A stretch of DNA of 64,000 nucleotides, taken from NCBI RefSeq assembly GCF_016406125.1, contig NZ_CP066339.1, positions 2,418,001 to 2,482,000 of the forward strand, written 5' to 3'. Below are positions 49,167 to 57,501 of this stretch, one piece after another. The stretch is from Alicyclobacillus sp. SO9 (GTDB taxonomy: Bacteria > Bacillota > Bacilli > Alicyclobacillales > Alicyclobacillaceae). A program made the position numbers and the translations under genes. The notes beneath the pieces are model-generated. The model saw nothing but the letters and a program-made list of their open reading frames with translations, made no database searches and was not told where the DNA came from. The first letter of the stretch is position 1. Every line of letters begins with the position of its first letter.

Positions 49167-49577
49167 ATGGGTGGATGGAAAGTAGAAGCAACCAAGGTGA
49201 TTAAGTTGCCTGAAGACATTGCGGACGACCTGTGGATTAAGACACCGCACCCGAAGTTATTGCCCCATGACGTCATGAAGGCGCTCATTGATATGAGGCC
49301 CAGGGACAAAGACGGAAAGGAAAAGGGGCCAAATGAAAATCCCACCGTCGAAGACCTGGACTTGGATAAGGCTATGGCGCTTGCCACGGCCATCATCGAA
49401 GACTGGAACCTGCCGGACAGGGATGGAAAGACTCTTGAGATTCCTTCGAAGGACCCCTCTGTGTGGAAGAAGGTTCCGGTAATGCCGGTTATAACCTGCA
49501 TTTTTGAAGCGCTCAATGAAGGTCTGGAATCGGCAGCACCGGACCCAAACTCATCCAACGGGTCGGCCAGTACCTAA
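49167..49577 (+). CDS. Tail assembly chaperone, short form (gpG-like)
   Basis: 136 residues, ATG with GAGGAG upstream. MGGWKVEATKVIKLPEDIAD, DLDLDKAMALATAIIEDWNL, KKVPVMPVITCIFEALNEG. It coats the tape measure during tail assembly. A slippery heptamer near its 3' end yields the extended form. Confidence 0.8.
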   Translation: MGGWKVEATKVIKLPEDIADDLWIKTPHPKLLPHDVMKALIDMRPRDKDGKEKGPNENPTVEDLDLDKAMALATAIIEDWNLPDRDGKTLEIPSKDPSVWKKVPVMPVITCIFEALNEGLESAAPDPNSSNGSAST

Positions 49578-49744
49578 GAGGGCGATCTGTTTATGGAGAC
49601 CTGCTTCCGTACCAGGAGTCACTGGTCTGTAAACGTTGGGGATGCACACCTTTGGAACTATCAAAGGTGCCCTTTTCGCGTGTCATGTTAGAAATCGAAT
49701 TTATCAATGAAGAAAATCGCGCCGAGCAGGCGAGGGGGAATTAG
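49167..49744 (+). CDS. Tail assembly chaperone, -1 frameshift product (gpGT-like)
   Basis: CCCAAAC at 49544-49550 is positioned as C CCA AAC in frame, a canonical X XXY YYZ slip site. After a -1 shift the new frame runs 64 codons to TAG at 49742-49744: LIQRVGQYLRGRSVYGDLLP, YQESLVCKRWGCTPLELSKV, PFSRVMLEIEFINEENRAEQ. The product is about 192 residues. The extension ends just before the tape measure start. Confidence 0.82.
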
Positions 49745-49745
49745 A

Positions 49746-52202
49746 ATGTCTAGTGAGTCGGAATTGAGAATCCTCATCACTGCAGTGGCCGATAAGGCAA
49801 AGGCGGCGTTTCAAGGGGTGGTGGACGGTGTCCAAAGGATGGCAAGCCACATGCGTACCGGCGCTGACCAATCCAAGTTAGCGATGGACAAAGTTGAGAG
49901 TGCCGTAGCTGGAGTAAACAGACAAGTCGATGAGCTTATCGCAAAACAGCCGACCAAAACGATTGACCTCCATACTGCTGAGGCACGAGCGCGCTTGGAC
50001 GAAATCAGAGCAGATCTCGATACTATGCAAAATAGTGTCTTGGATGTGTGGGTAAATGACGGACCAGCATTCGAGGCGCTCTACAAGCTAGATGCCCAGT
50101 TCGAGACCCTCAAAGAGCAGGCCGTGAAAATTAACTTGGAGGACAAGGGCGCGCTGGCCAAGTTGGATCAATTCCAAGCAAAAGAATTGGAGCTCCGGAC
50201 TATTCTCAACAAGATTCCGCTGGACGTGTTGGACGAGAAAGGAATCCTCCAAGTCGAGCGCCTCAAAGTAGCGATTGATACCTTGCACGACAAGATCGTT
50301 ACGATTGGTGTTGTTGAGAAACCGGCAGCCGCAACATCTCCGGCCGCAGGCGCTGCAAAAGCCGCAGGCGGCGGGCGGCGCATGGGTGCCTTGGCCGCTG
50401 TCGGTCTGAGCGCATTGCCCATGGTTGCACCTGTAGCAGCAGCTGCCACAAATGCAGTCATGGGCCTTGCATCGGCCTTTACCTCCGCGTCTGCTGGCGT
50501 GGCCGGGTTTGGCGCCGTGGCTATCTCCGACTTGAAGTCAGTCTTCACGGCCAGTTCCGCACTCAACAAGGCTCAAGCGGCATATGCCACAGCTACGACG
50601 AGCGCTCAGAAGGCGACTGCATTGCGCCAAGAGAAACAGGCGCTGTACGGCTTGGATGCGGCCCAAGTGGCAGCAGTTCGGACTCTTCAGACTTTCGAGG
50701 AGAAGTGGCAAGATTTCGCCCGGTCGTTTCAAAAGCCAGTATTCAAGGTCTTTGGGTTGGCTCTCAAGGGGATAGAAACTCTGATGACGGACATGAAGCC
50801 TGTCATCACCGCATCTGCCAACGCGTTTATAACGCTTGGAACGCAGATGGACAAGGCGCTCGGCTCGTCGGATAATAAGCAATTCTTCAACTGGCTGGCG
50901 TCCACAGCAGGACCTGCAATCCTCGCGTTTGGACACGCAACGGGGAATGTATTTCGAGGGATTGCCAATCTCATGATGGCCTTTGGAGGCAGTGCAAAGA
51001 GCATGGAGACTGGCCTTGTTGGCATGACGGCAGATTTCTACAAATGGACAGATAGCCTGAGCAAGACAAAAGGATTCAAGGAATTTCTGTCCTATGCGGC
51101 ATCGAGTGGAAAGGCAGTACTCACACTCATTGGGCAACTTGCTCAGCTCGTCGTGCACTTAATCACCTATCTGGCACCTCTTGGACTTGAGCTGCTCAAG
51201 GTAGTAGGCGACTTAGGTAAATGGATCAATCAGCTGCTGACTACCAATCCTATCATTCGAATTCTGATTCACGTTGTGATAACCGCAGTGAAGAACCTGT
51301 TGATATTCGTAGACACTGTTATCAAGGTGATGATGTGGCTCGGCAAGACGCATCCGGTCATTATGGATATCATCGCAGCGGTTGGCCTTGCGACCGCCGC
51401 ATTCTTTGCCTTCAATGCGGTCATGGATGCTAATCCAGTAGCACTCGTCATCATTGGAATTGCTGCGTTGGTAGCAGCCGTCGTGGAATTGGTGCGACAT
51501 TGGCACCAAGTCATTGCGTGGCTCGGGCGCGTCTGGAACTCCTTCCGACACTTAGGACTTGGCGTACAATTTGCACTCGCAATGTTGAACCCTTTCATCG
51601 GTATTCCAGCCTTGATCATTGCGCATTGGCGGCAAATCAGTAACTTCTTCGGCACGATAGTGCGGGATGTTGAAAGTGGCTTTATGTGGCTCGTCAATGG
51701 CGCCTACACTTGGGGCTCAAATTTTATCAACATGTTCAAAAATGGTATTTTGGCCGGCGTGCATGCAGTCACAAGTGCCGTTTCCCGTGTAGCCCGTGCG
51801 GTAAAGAGTTTCTTGGGATTCGGATCTCCGACCGAAGCTGGCCCTGGCGCAACATCGGACCAGTGGGCACCCAACTTCATCAACATGTATGTAGCGGGGT
51901 TGCAAAAAGGCATCCCGCGGGTTCAAGATGCGCTGCGTCGTGTGCTGGAACCGGGCGCACAAGCTGCGATGGACACTGGATATCAGGGCAACAGCCCCGC
52001 TCACCTCGGCACAGAAGTTGCCGCTCAACTGACGCATGAAACCGGCGCTGGCGTCCAAAACGGAGGACAAATCGTGCTAAATATGACGAACCATATTCAC
52101 GGGGCGCACAACTTCAACGACCCGCACGTGATTGAGTCTCTGTCTCAGCAGATTGCTATCTACACGCAGCAGAAGCTCCATGCAATGGGAGGCACGCTCT
52201 AA
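49746..52202 (+). CDS. Tail tape measure protein
   Basis: 818 residues from ATG 49746 with AGGGGGA upstream. N-terminal coiled coil (about 1-200), Ala-rich hydrophobic segments (about 215-270), further helical parts with membrane-like stretches (IMDIIAAVGLATAAFFAFNA, VALVIIGIAALVAAVVELV), and a C-terminal region FGSPTEAGPGATSDQWAPNF typical of tape measures. It sets tail length, about 120 nm at 1.5 angstrom per residue. Stop overlaps the next ATG. Confidence 0.93.
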   Translation: MSSESELRILITAVADKAKAAFQGVVDGVQRMASHMRTGADQSKLAMDKVESAVAGVNRQVDELIAKQPTKTIDLHTAEARARLDEIRADLDTMQNSVLDVWVNDGPAFEALYKLDAQFETLKEQAVKINLEDKGALAKLDQFQAKELELRTILNKIPLDVLDEKGILQVERLKVAIDTLHDKIVTIGVVEKPAAATSPAAGAAKAAGGGRRMGALAAVGLSALPMVAPVAAAATNAVMGLASAFTSASAGVAGFGAVAISDLKSVFTASSALNKAQAAYATATTSAQKATALRQEKQALYGLDAAQVAAVRTLQTFEEKWQDFARSFQKPVFKVFGLALKGIETLMTDMKPVITASANAFITLGTQMDKALGSSDNKQFFNWLASTAGPAILAFGHATGNVFRGIANLMMAFGGSAKSMETGLVGMTADFYKWTDSLSKTKGFKEFLSYAASSGKAVLTLIGQLAQLVVHLITYLAPLGLELLKVVGDLGKWINQLLTTNPIIRILIHVVITAVKNLLIFVDTVIKVMMWLGKTHPVIMDIIAAVGLATAAFFAFNAVMDANPVALVIIGIAALVAAVVELVRHWHQVIAWLGRVWNSFRHLGLGVQFALAMLNPFIGIPALIIAHWRQISNFFGTIVRDVESGFMWLVNGAYTWGSNFINMFKNGILAGVHAVTSAVSRVARAVKSFLGFGSPTEAGPGATSDQWAPNFINMYVAGLQKGIPRVQDALRRVLEPGAQAAMDTGYQGNSPAHLGTEVAAQLTHETGAGVQNGGQIVLNMTNHIHGAHNFNDPHVIESLSQQIAIYTQQKLHAMGGTL

Positions 52203-53068
52203 TGCTCTTATCCAGTCAATCGGTCCTTGGCTATGGAGCGGAGTCCGCGTGGGGCGTCACGGCTGCACCGACCACATTCTTTCCTGCAAACCCACTCATG
52301 GCTGAGGACTTAGTCAAGTACCACCCCATCCATGCGTACACCTTCATCACGCCGCAAATCCTCAACGTGCCGTACTACGCAGGCGGGAAGGTAAGCGCCA
52401 CGCACTTTGCAACGCCTGAGACCATACTGGCTGAAATGCGGGCAGCGTTTGGTGCGGAGTCGGTGAGCGGGAACGTCCACACATTTGGCGTGGCTGACAT
52501 CCCAACTTCGTTCACGGTGACAGAGTATGACGGACAATACGCCCGGGCTTATGCGGGTGCGAGACTGGAGCAATGGACCCTCTCCTTCGATGTGGAACGC
52601 GGCTTGACTTCAAAGGCACAATGGTGGTCGCAGATGGCACAGTCGACAAGCTGGAACGGTGCCAGTGTTCCGATTGTCGACCCTCCCTCTGTGCAGAACG
52701 GCGTGGTCAAGCTGGGCGGTCAGCAAATTGGAACCGTCATCTCCGGTGACTGGCATTTTCTGAGGGCTATCAAGTTAATTCATAGCGACCAGATTCAAGA
52801 TGTGGTTGGCATTCACCCGGGGCCGTTCATTGCACAAGGCCAGCTGACATTGGCACTCGAAGACGACTCTGCATGGACGAAAATGCAGGACGGCACCTCG
52901 GACACGCTGACGACCACGTTCGACTGGCTCACCATTCAATCCTACAAGCTCAATTATGTGCAGGTGCAGATGAATCGAGGCGCAGACTTGCTCAAGCAAC
53001 AGTTAAAATTCCGGATGGTCTACAGCAGTGCGGACGATGCATTGGTGACCGCAAGCGTGACGGTATAG
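52202..53068 (+). CDS. Second tail-tube-like protein
   Basis: 288 residues, ATG overlapping the tape measure stop (TAATG). MLLSSQSVLGYGAESAWGVT, AAPTTFFPANPLMAEDLVKY, EYDGQYARAYAGARLEQWTL. The start (S-x-L-x-YG-x-E-x-WG) and beta-rich layout resemble the tube protein at 48198. In this place it may be a distal tube or tube-to-baseplate adaptor. Confidence 0.6.
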   Translation: MLLSSQSVLGYGAESAWGVTAAPTTFFPANPLMAEDLVKYHPIHAYTFITPQILNVPYYAGGKVSATHFATPETILAEMRAAFGAESVSGNVHTFGVADIPTSFTVTEYDGQYARAYAGARLEQWTLSFDVERGLTSKAQWWSQMAQSTSWNGASVPIVDPPSVQNGVVKLGGQQIGTVISGDWHFLRAIKLIHSDQIQDVVGIHPGPFIAQGQLTLALEDDSAWTKMQDGTSDTLTTTFDWLTIQSYKLNYVQVQMNRGADLLKQQLKFRMVYSSADDALVTASVTV

Positions 53069-53080
53069 GAGGGGTGACTC

Positions 53081-53845
53081 ATGAGCGGCTATGGATTTAC
53101 ATACAACGGCGTGGCAAGCAGCAACTACAATGTCACGGCCACAGACACCATCACTGGCATTCTGCCGCCTTTGAAAGGCCGCACGATTTCGGTACCCAAT
53201 CGACCTGGCGCTTGGTACATTCGAACGGATCTTGGTCCCCGATGGATTAAGGTCAAGGTGGCTATCACTGAGACATCCAACACCTCACTACGGACGCAAA
53301 TCCGGCAGATTGCGCAGTGGCTGTCAACAGTGAACGGGCCACAGACGCTCGTGTTCGACAATGAGCCAGGTCTGACGTATTACGCGGTGTTGGATGCAGG
53401 CATGAGCACGGGAGCGGGTACGCAATCAACGGATATTAAGCAGTTGGTGACGCTCGGTCAAGGTGAGCTTACGTTCATGTGCGTCGATCCCTTTGCGTAT
53501 GGAACCCAGGAGTCTCTAGCCTTCGCGAGTGACAGCGCATCTCCGAATGTCACGGGTACCTACGAGACGTGGCCGACCATCGATGTGACCTTTACCGGAG
53601 GCGCGACTGACTTCAAGGTATCTCTCGGGAGGCTGTATGTACTCGTGAATCACATTTTTGTAGCAGGAGACACACTGACAGTTGACTGCTCAAAGCAGGA
53701 GATACAAATCAACGGCGTGAGTGCCATGGCTGACTTGGGCTTGTCGAGCAACTTCTTCGCGCTCCAGCCCGGCGCACAAACGCTGAGCATCACGCCCACT
53801 GGTGTCACGACCGCTTCTGTGTCATGGACACCAGGCTCACTGTAG
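53081..53845 (+). CDS. Distal tail protein (Dit)
   Basis: 254 residues, ATG with AGGAGGGGTGAC upstream. MSGYGFTYNGVASSNYNVTA, LPPLKGRTISVPNRPGAWYI, QIAQWLSTVNGPQTLVFDNE and a C-terminal galectin-like beta part (IFVAGDTLTVDCSKQEIQIN). This is the siphovirus Dit family, hub of the tail tip. Confidence 0.85.
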   Translation: MSGYGFTYNGVASSNYNVTATDTITGILPPLKGRTISVPNRPGAWYIRTDLGPRWIKVKVAITETSNTSLRTQIRQIAQWLSTVNGPQTLVFDNEPGLTYYAVLDAGMSTGAGTQSTDIKQLVTLGQGELTFMCVDPFAYGTQESLAFASDSASPNVTGTYETWPTIDVTFTGGATDFKVSLGRLYVLVNHIFVAGDTLTVDCSKQEIQINGVSAMADLGLSSNFFALQPGAQTLSITPTGVTTASVSWTPGSL

Positions 53846-53857
53846 AGGAGGAAGACC

Positions 53858-54751
53858 ATGGGAATTACACTGAACCGCGAGACTTCGCCGCCACCGAACA
53901 CGAATCCCGGCGTATTGCCGCAGCATTTCAAAACAGGCGGCACGTCTATGTTGGACACTGGGCAAGATAATCCATTGCCCGTCACCCTTTATGACGGTCA
54001 AGGAAACGTACTTTCAACTGTAGCTGTCGGAATGGGGGACGGCGCAGATGTGACCAAGGGTGCAAAGGCAGACGCAGCTGTGACCGACCCAACACTCAGT
54101 GCGTCTCAAATAGCACTGCTGAAAGGGCTGTTGTCACAGCTACAAGGCACCGGGAGCGGTGCGGCACCCGTTGAGCTTGCGGGCAGTAATTTTACAGCAG
54201 CACATGGTTCACTTGTTCCGACAGATATCGCTGTGATGGGCGTAAACGACAATGGAATAGCACGGTATTGGTGGGCAAGTGGCACCGCCAGTGATAGTGA
54301 CCTAGGAAACAACAGCGCTATAACGAGTCAGCAACAATACAATGGTTCTACATGGGACAGAGTCCGCAACAACACACAAGGCACACTGTTAGCGAGTGCG
54401 GCAAGAACGTCAACAACTAACAGTGCAAATGTTACAAATTATAATTCTCGTGGGGTTATCGTTGACCTCAGTGTGACGAACGCTTCGGGAACAGGCGGCC
54501 TTTCAGTATATGTAATTGGAGTTGACGCAAACGGAATAACATATCAAATTAGTGATTCTCCAACCGCAGTGACAGCGAGTGGAGTATATGCTTACGAGAT
54601 ATATCCGGGTAGTACGGGAAGTGTACCGGGTGGCACACAAGACCTAGTGAAACGAACTGCCGGTTCAATACCCAGAACTTTTTATGTTCGTGTGTCACAC
54701 GGAGATGCAAGCAGTTACACATACAGTTTAAGTTATTCGCTTATTAAATAA
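53858..54751 (+). CDS. Putative tail-tip or fibre protein, 297 aa
   Basis: ATG with GAGGAGGAAGACC upstream. N-terminal linker with Pro/Asn, middle QQQYNGSTWDRVRNNTQGTL, C-terminal beta domain (GLSVYVIGVDANGITYQISD, FYVRVSHGDASSYTYSLSYS). These are motifs of phage exposed tail proteins. The second half is less GC-rich than neighbouring tail genes, as expected for host-range genes. Confidence 0.6.
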   Translation: MGITLNRETSPPPNTNPGVLPQHFKTGGTSMLDTGQDNPLPVTLYDGQGNVLSTVAVGMGDGADVTKGAKADAAVTDPTLSASQIALLKGLLSQLQGTGSGAAPVELAGSNFTAAHGSLVPTDIAVMGVNDNGIARYWWASGTASDSDLGNNSAITSQQQYNGSTWDRVRNNTQGTLLASAARTSTTNSANVTNYNSRGVIVDLSVTNASGTGGLSVYVIGVDANGITYQISDSPTAVTASGVYAYEIYPGSTGSVPGGTQDLVKRTAGSIPRTFYVRVSHGDASSYTYSLSYSLIK

Positions 54752-54765
54752 GGAAGGTGGAAGCC

Positions 54766-55041
54766 ATGACAATGCAATTTCTTTCTGCTACAGCACACGC
54801 AACAGGTATTCAATACTCAGTTTGGCTCGATACAAACAAAACTGACTCAAACGGTAATCCTAACCCTGCATATGTGAGAAATTACACGTGGGCACCAAAC
54901 AATCAGGCGCAAACGAATCTCACTGATGCAGAGTATCAAACCATGACAGAAAATGAAGTGAAGCTACTTGCACAAAGTGACCTTGCGCAACTTGAACCAC
55001 AGACGCAGACCAATTTATCAGTGAGTGGTTCGACGTTTTAA
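54766..55041 (+). CDS. Small tail-region protein, 91 aa
   Basis: ATG 54766 with GGAAGGTGG upstream. MTMQFLSATAHATGIQYSVW, TWAPNNQAQTNLTDAEYQTM, VKLLAQSDLAQLEPQTQT. Mixed alpha/beta; unknown. It pairs with the preceding gene and is followed by a terminator. Confidence 0.55.
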   Translation: MTMQFLSATAHATGIQYSVWLDTNKTDSNGNPNPAYVRNYTWAPNNQAQTNLTDAEYQTMTENEVKLLAQSDLAQLEPQTQTNLSVSGSTF

Positions 55042-55072
55042 AGATTTCGGGGGCGAATCAAACACACAGAGA

Positions 55073-55094
55073 CCATCCTTCGGGATGGCTTTTT
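55073..55094 (+). terminator. Terminator before the Tal gene
   Basis: CCATCC / GGATGG with a TTCG tetraloop, followed by CTTTTT. Confidence 0.82.
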
Positions 55095-55114
55095 ACATAT
55101 GAGGAGGCGAGTCC

Positions 55115-57490
55115 ATGGGCCAGAGCGAATACACGCAACTTGGCAGCATGTTCCTAGGCGACAGTGGAACACCCACTGCGCCCACCCGTGAGCCGAGTCT
55201 GTATGTGTTCAGCACAGACAACTCTCTCGCCAATCCGTTCCTCTCGTCGGCTTTCCTCCCGCTGACCATCGCGTCGACCTCGGACCAATACAGCAACATC
55301 CAATTGCAGACCATGCTTGGTGTGTCGGCGCCCAACGCGTGTCCGTATTACAGTGCGATCTATACATACCAACTCATGAACGCGAGTACCACTCAGCAGG
55401 CTCAGTCACAAAAGCAGCTCGTGTTTTCGGTACCCGCCGACGTGACACAAGCGCAATACCTAGAAGTCGGCTATCTTGTAGGGTTCTATGACCTGGATGA
55501 TAACTTTCAGCTGTTTGAGATTGTCAAGGTGGATGAGCACCATACGGACACGCTCTTTAAAATTTGCACCTGTACATATTTAGCCCAGACAGAACTGGGT
55601 GACGACTGGATTTCTAACGTCACCCTGTCGAATGTAGACGCTGAAACAGCGCTCAGCACGGTGCTGGACGGGACGCAATGGCAGGTGGGAACTGTCGATG
55701 TCACTACTATCGAGTCACTGGATATCAAGCGGGCCAGCGTATCCAGCGCGCTGCCTGCTCTCCTTGCTCAATGGGGTGGGGAGATGCAGTTCAGGCTGAC
55801 AGTCTCCGGTTCGCGTATTACGGGACAATATGTGGACTGGCTACAGACGGTGGGCAACAACACAGGCAAGAGGTTTGTATATGGCAAAGACCTGAAGAGC
55901 GTACAGCGCACGCCTTATACCACTAATCTCAAGACAGCTCTGCGCGGGTACGGGCGCGCTGACAGCAACGGCAATCCACTAACATTTGAAACGGTAGAGT
56001 GGTCGACGGCCAATGGAGATCCAGTCGATAAGCCCGCAGGACAAGACTGGGTGAGTGACCCCACGGCTCTGGCGCAGTGGGGAAGGCAGAACGGTACCAA
56101 GAACCGATTTGGCGCATTCAGCGACAGTCAGCAGACCGACCCCGCGACCCTTTTGCAGGAGACATGGGATGCGCTGGAGCAACAAGTCACGCCACAAATC
56201 ACCTACCAGATGAGTGTTGTGGATTTGGAACGGCTGGCAGGGCTCTCCTTCGAGGCAGTTCGCGTGGGGGATACCGTAGCCGTGATTGACACCGCAATTC
56301 AGCCGGAACTGCGCTTGACTGCGCGGGTGCTGGAGATAAAGCGAGATTTGGTCAAGCCAGAAAACACACAGATTGTATTGGGTAACTTCTTGCCTACGAC
56401 GATTCCAACGCAGGCGCAGCTGAAGACCCTGCAGCAGACGAATGTCGGCACGTTTGATGGCGGCATTTCAAACACAACGACGGCAGCCTCACCGATTCCA
56501 ACAACGCAACTGCAGGGCGCTATCAAGGCTCTGAGCAATCAAATCCAGTCAGATGGCGCCTACGTCTATATCACAAATAACGAAGGCATCACCATCTACG
56601 ACAAGCCGCTTGGCCAGAGCCCCACCAAGGCGATGAAGCTCGGAGGCGGAATCTTTGCGATTGCCGACAGCAAGAACGCAGACGGAACATGGGCCTACAC
56701 CACCTTTGGTACCGGCTCGGGATTTGTTGCTGACCTCATCAGGACGGGAACGCTGGACGCAAGCCTCGTGACTGTCGCCAATCTGGACGCATCGCAAATC
56801 ACGACAGGAGTTCTGTCGGCGTCATTCATTCAAGGCGGGACGCTGACAATCGGGGGGAGCGGCAACGGAAACGGGATATTTGCCCTTCTCGACAACTCGG
56901 GCGCGAAAATTGTGCAGATGAACAACGCCGGAATCCAATTGGCGAACGGCGCGACCATGCTCGGTGGCTCCGGCGTGTTGTCCGAGCTCACATTTGAAAG
57001 CTCCGGCCAGTATTGGGGATGGTCCAAGGCCGGATGGTGGAGCGGTGCCACGAACCTGAACGAAAAGGCGTACATCTTCGCGTACATCCCGAGCAACTTT
57101 GTCATTACAGCGGCCACGCTGACTACAAAGGCCATGCCGACCTACGAGAATGATTCCTCAGCGTCTAACACTTGGTGGCAGCTGACGTCGGGACGATTGA
57201 CGCAAAGCCAAGGTTCCACGGCTCTGAGTGGATACATGGACGAAGAAGGCGACCCACATGTGATTATGAACAGCATGAGCGACATTACCTCATCTGCATG
57301 GGGCAGCTATTGGAGTCCAGCGGCCACGGCGAATGTCATTCAGACTAAGAGTGCAGACGTAAAGAATTATCTCACTCCAGGAGGACGTACCGTGTTCGGT
57401 GTGGACTCCAATGCGTCTGCACCAAGCGGCAATACCATGGCGGCACTTGTGCAGTTTGAGTTGACCGTCACAGGTTACAAAAACGGATAG
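55115..57490 (+). CDS. Tail-associated protein (Tal / prophage endopeptidase-like)
   Basis: 791 residues. The N-terminal about 400 residues resemble the gp27-like tail hub (VPADVTQAQYLEVGYLVGFY, FQLFEIVKVDEHHTDTLFKI, LSFEAVRVGDTVAVIDTAIQ, RLTARVLEIKRDLVKPENTQ). The C-terminal half has a spacer repeat region (LDASLVTVANLDASQITTGV) and a terminal beta domain. It plugs the tail tube, and Tal proteins of many phages degrade wall during infection; no catalytic motif is obvious here. Confidence 0.82.
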   Translation: MGQSEYTQLGSMFLGDSGTPTAPTREPSLYVFSTDNSLANPFLSSAFLPLTIASTSDQYSNIQLQTMLGVSAPNACPYYSAIYTYQLMNASTTQQAQSQKQLVFSVPADVTQAQYLEVGYLVGFYDLDDNFQLFEIVKVDEHHTDTLFKICTCTYLAQTELGDDWISNVTLSNVDAETALSTVLDGTQWQVGTVDVTTIESLDIKRASVSSALPALLAQWGGEMQFRLTVSGSRITGQYVDWLQTVGNNTGKRFVYGKDLKSVQRTPYTTNLKTALRGYGRADSNGNPLTFETVEWSTANGDPVDKPAGQDWVSDPTALAQWGRQNGTKNRFGAFSDSQQTDPATLLQETWDALEQQVTPQITYQMSVVDLERLAGLSFEAVRVGDTVAVIDTAIQPELRLTARVLEIKRDLVKPENTQIVLGNFLPTTIPTQAQLKTLQQTNVGTFDGGISNTTTAASPIPTTQLQGAIKALSNQIQSDGAYVYITNNEGITIYDKPLGQSPTKAMKLGGGIFAIADSKNADGTWAYTTFGTGSGFVADLIRTGTLDASLVTVANLDASQITTGVLSASFIQGGTLTIGGSGNGNGIFALLDNSGAKIVQMNNAGIQLANGATMLGGSGVLSELTFESSGQYWGWSKAGWWSGATNLNEKAYIFAYIPSNFVITAATLTTKAMPTYENDSSASNTWWQLTSGRLTQSQGSTALSGYMDEEGDPHVIMNSMSDITSSAWGSYWSPAATANVIQTKSADVKNYLTPGGRTVFGVDSNASAPSGNTMAALVQFELTVTGYKNG

Positions 57491-57501
57491 GAGGCGATAG
57501 T

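Noticed and set aside
50538-51158. 206-residue frame antisense to the tape measure gene
   Set aside because: Cys/Arg-rich shadow composition and no ribosome site.
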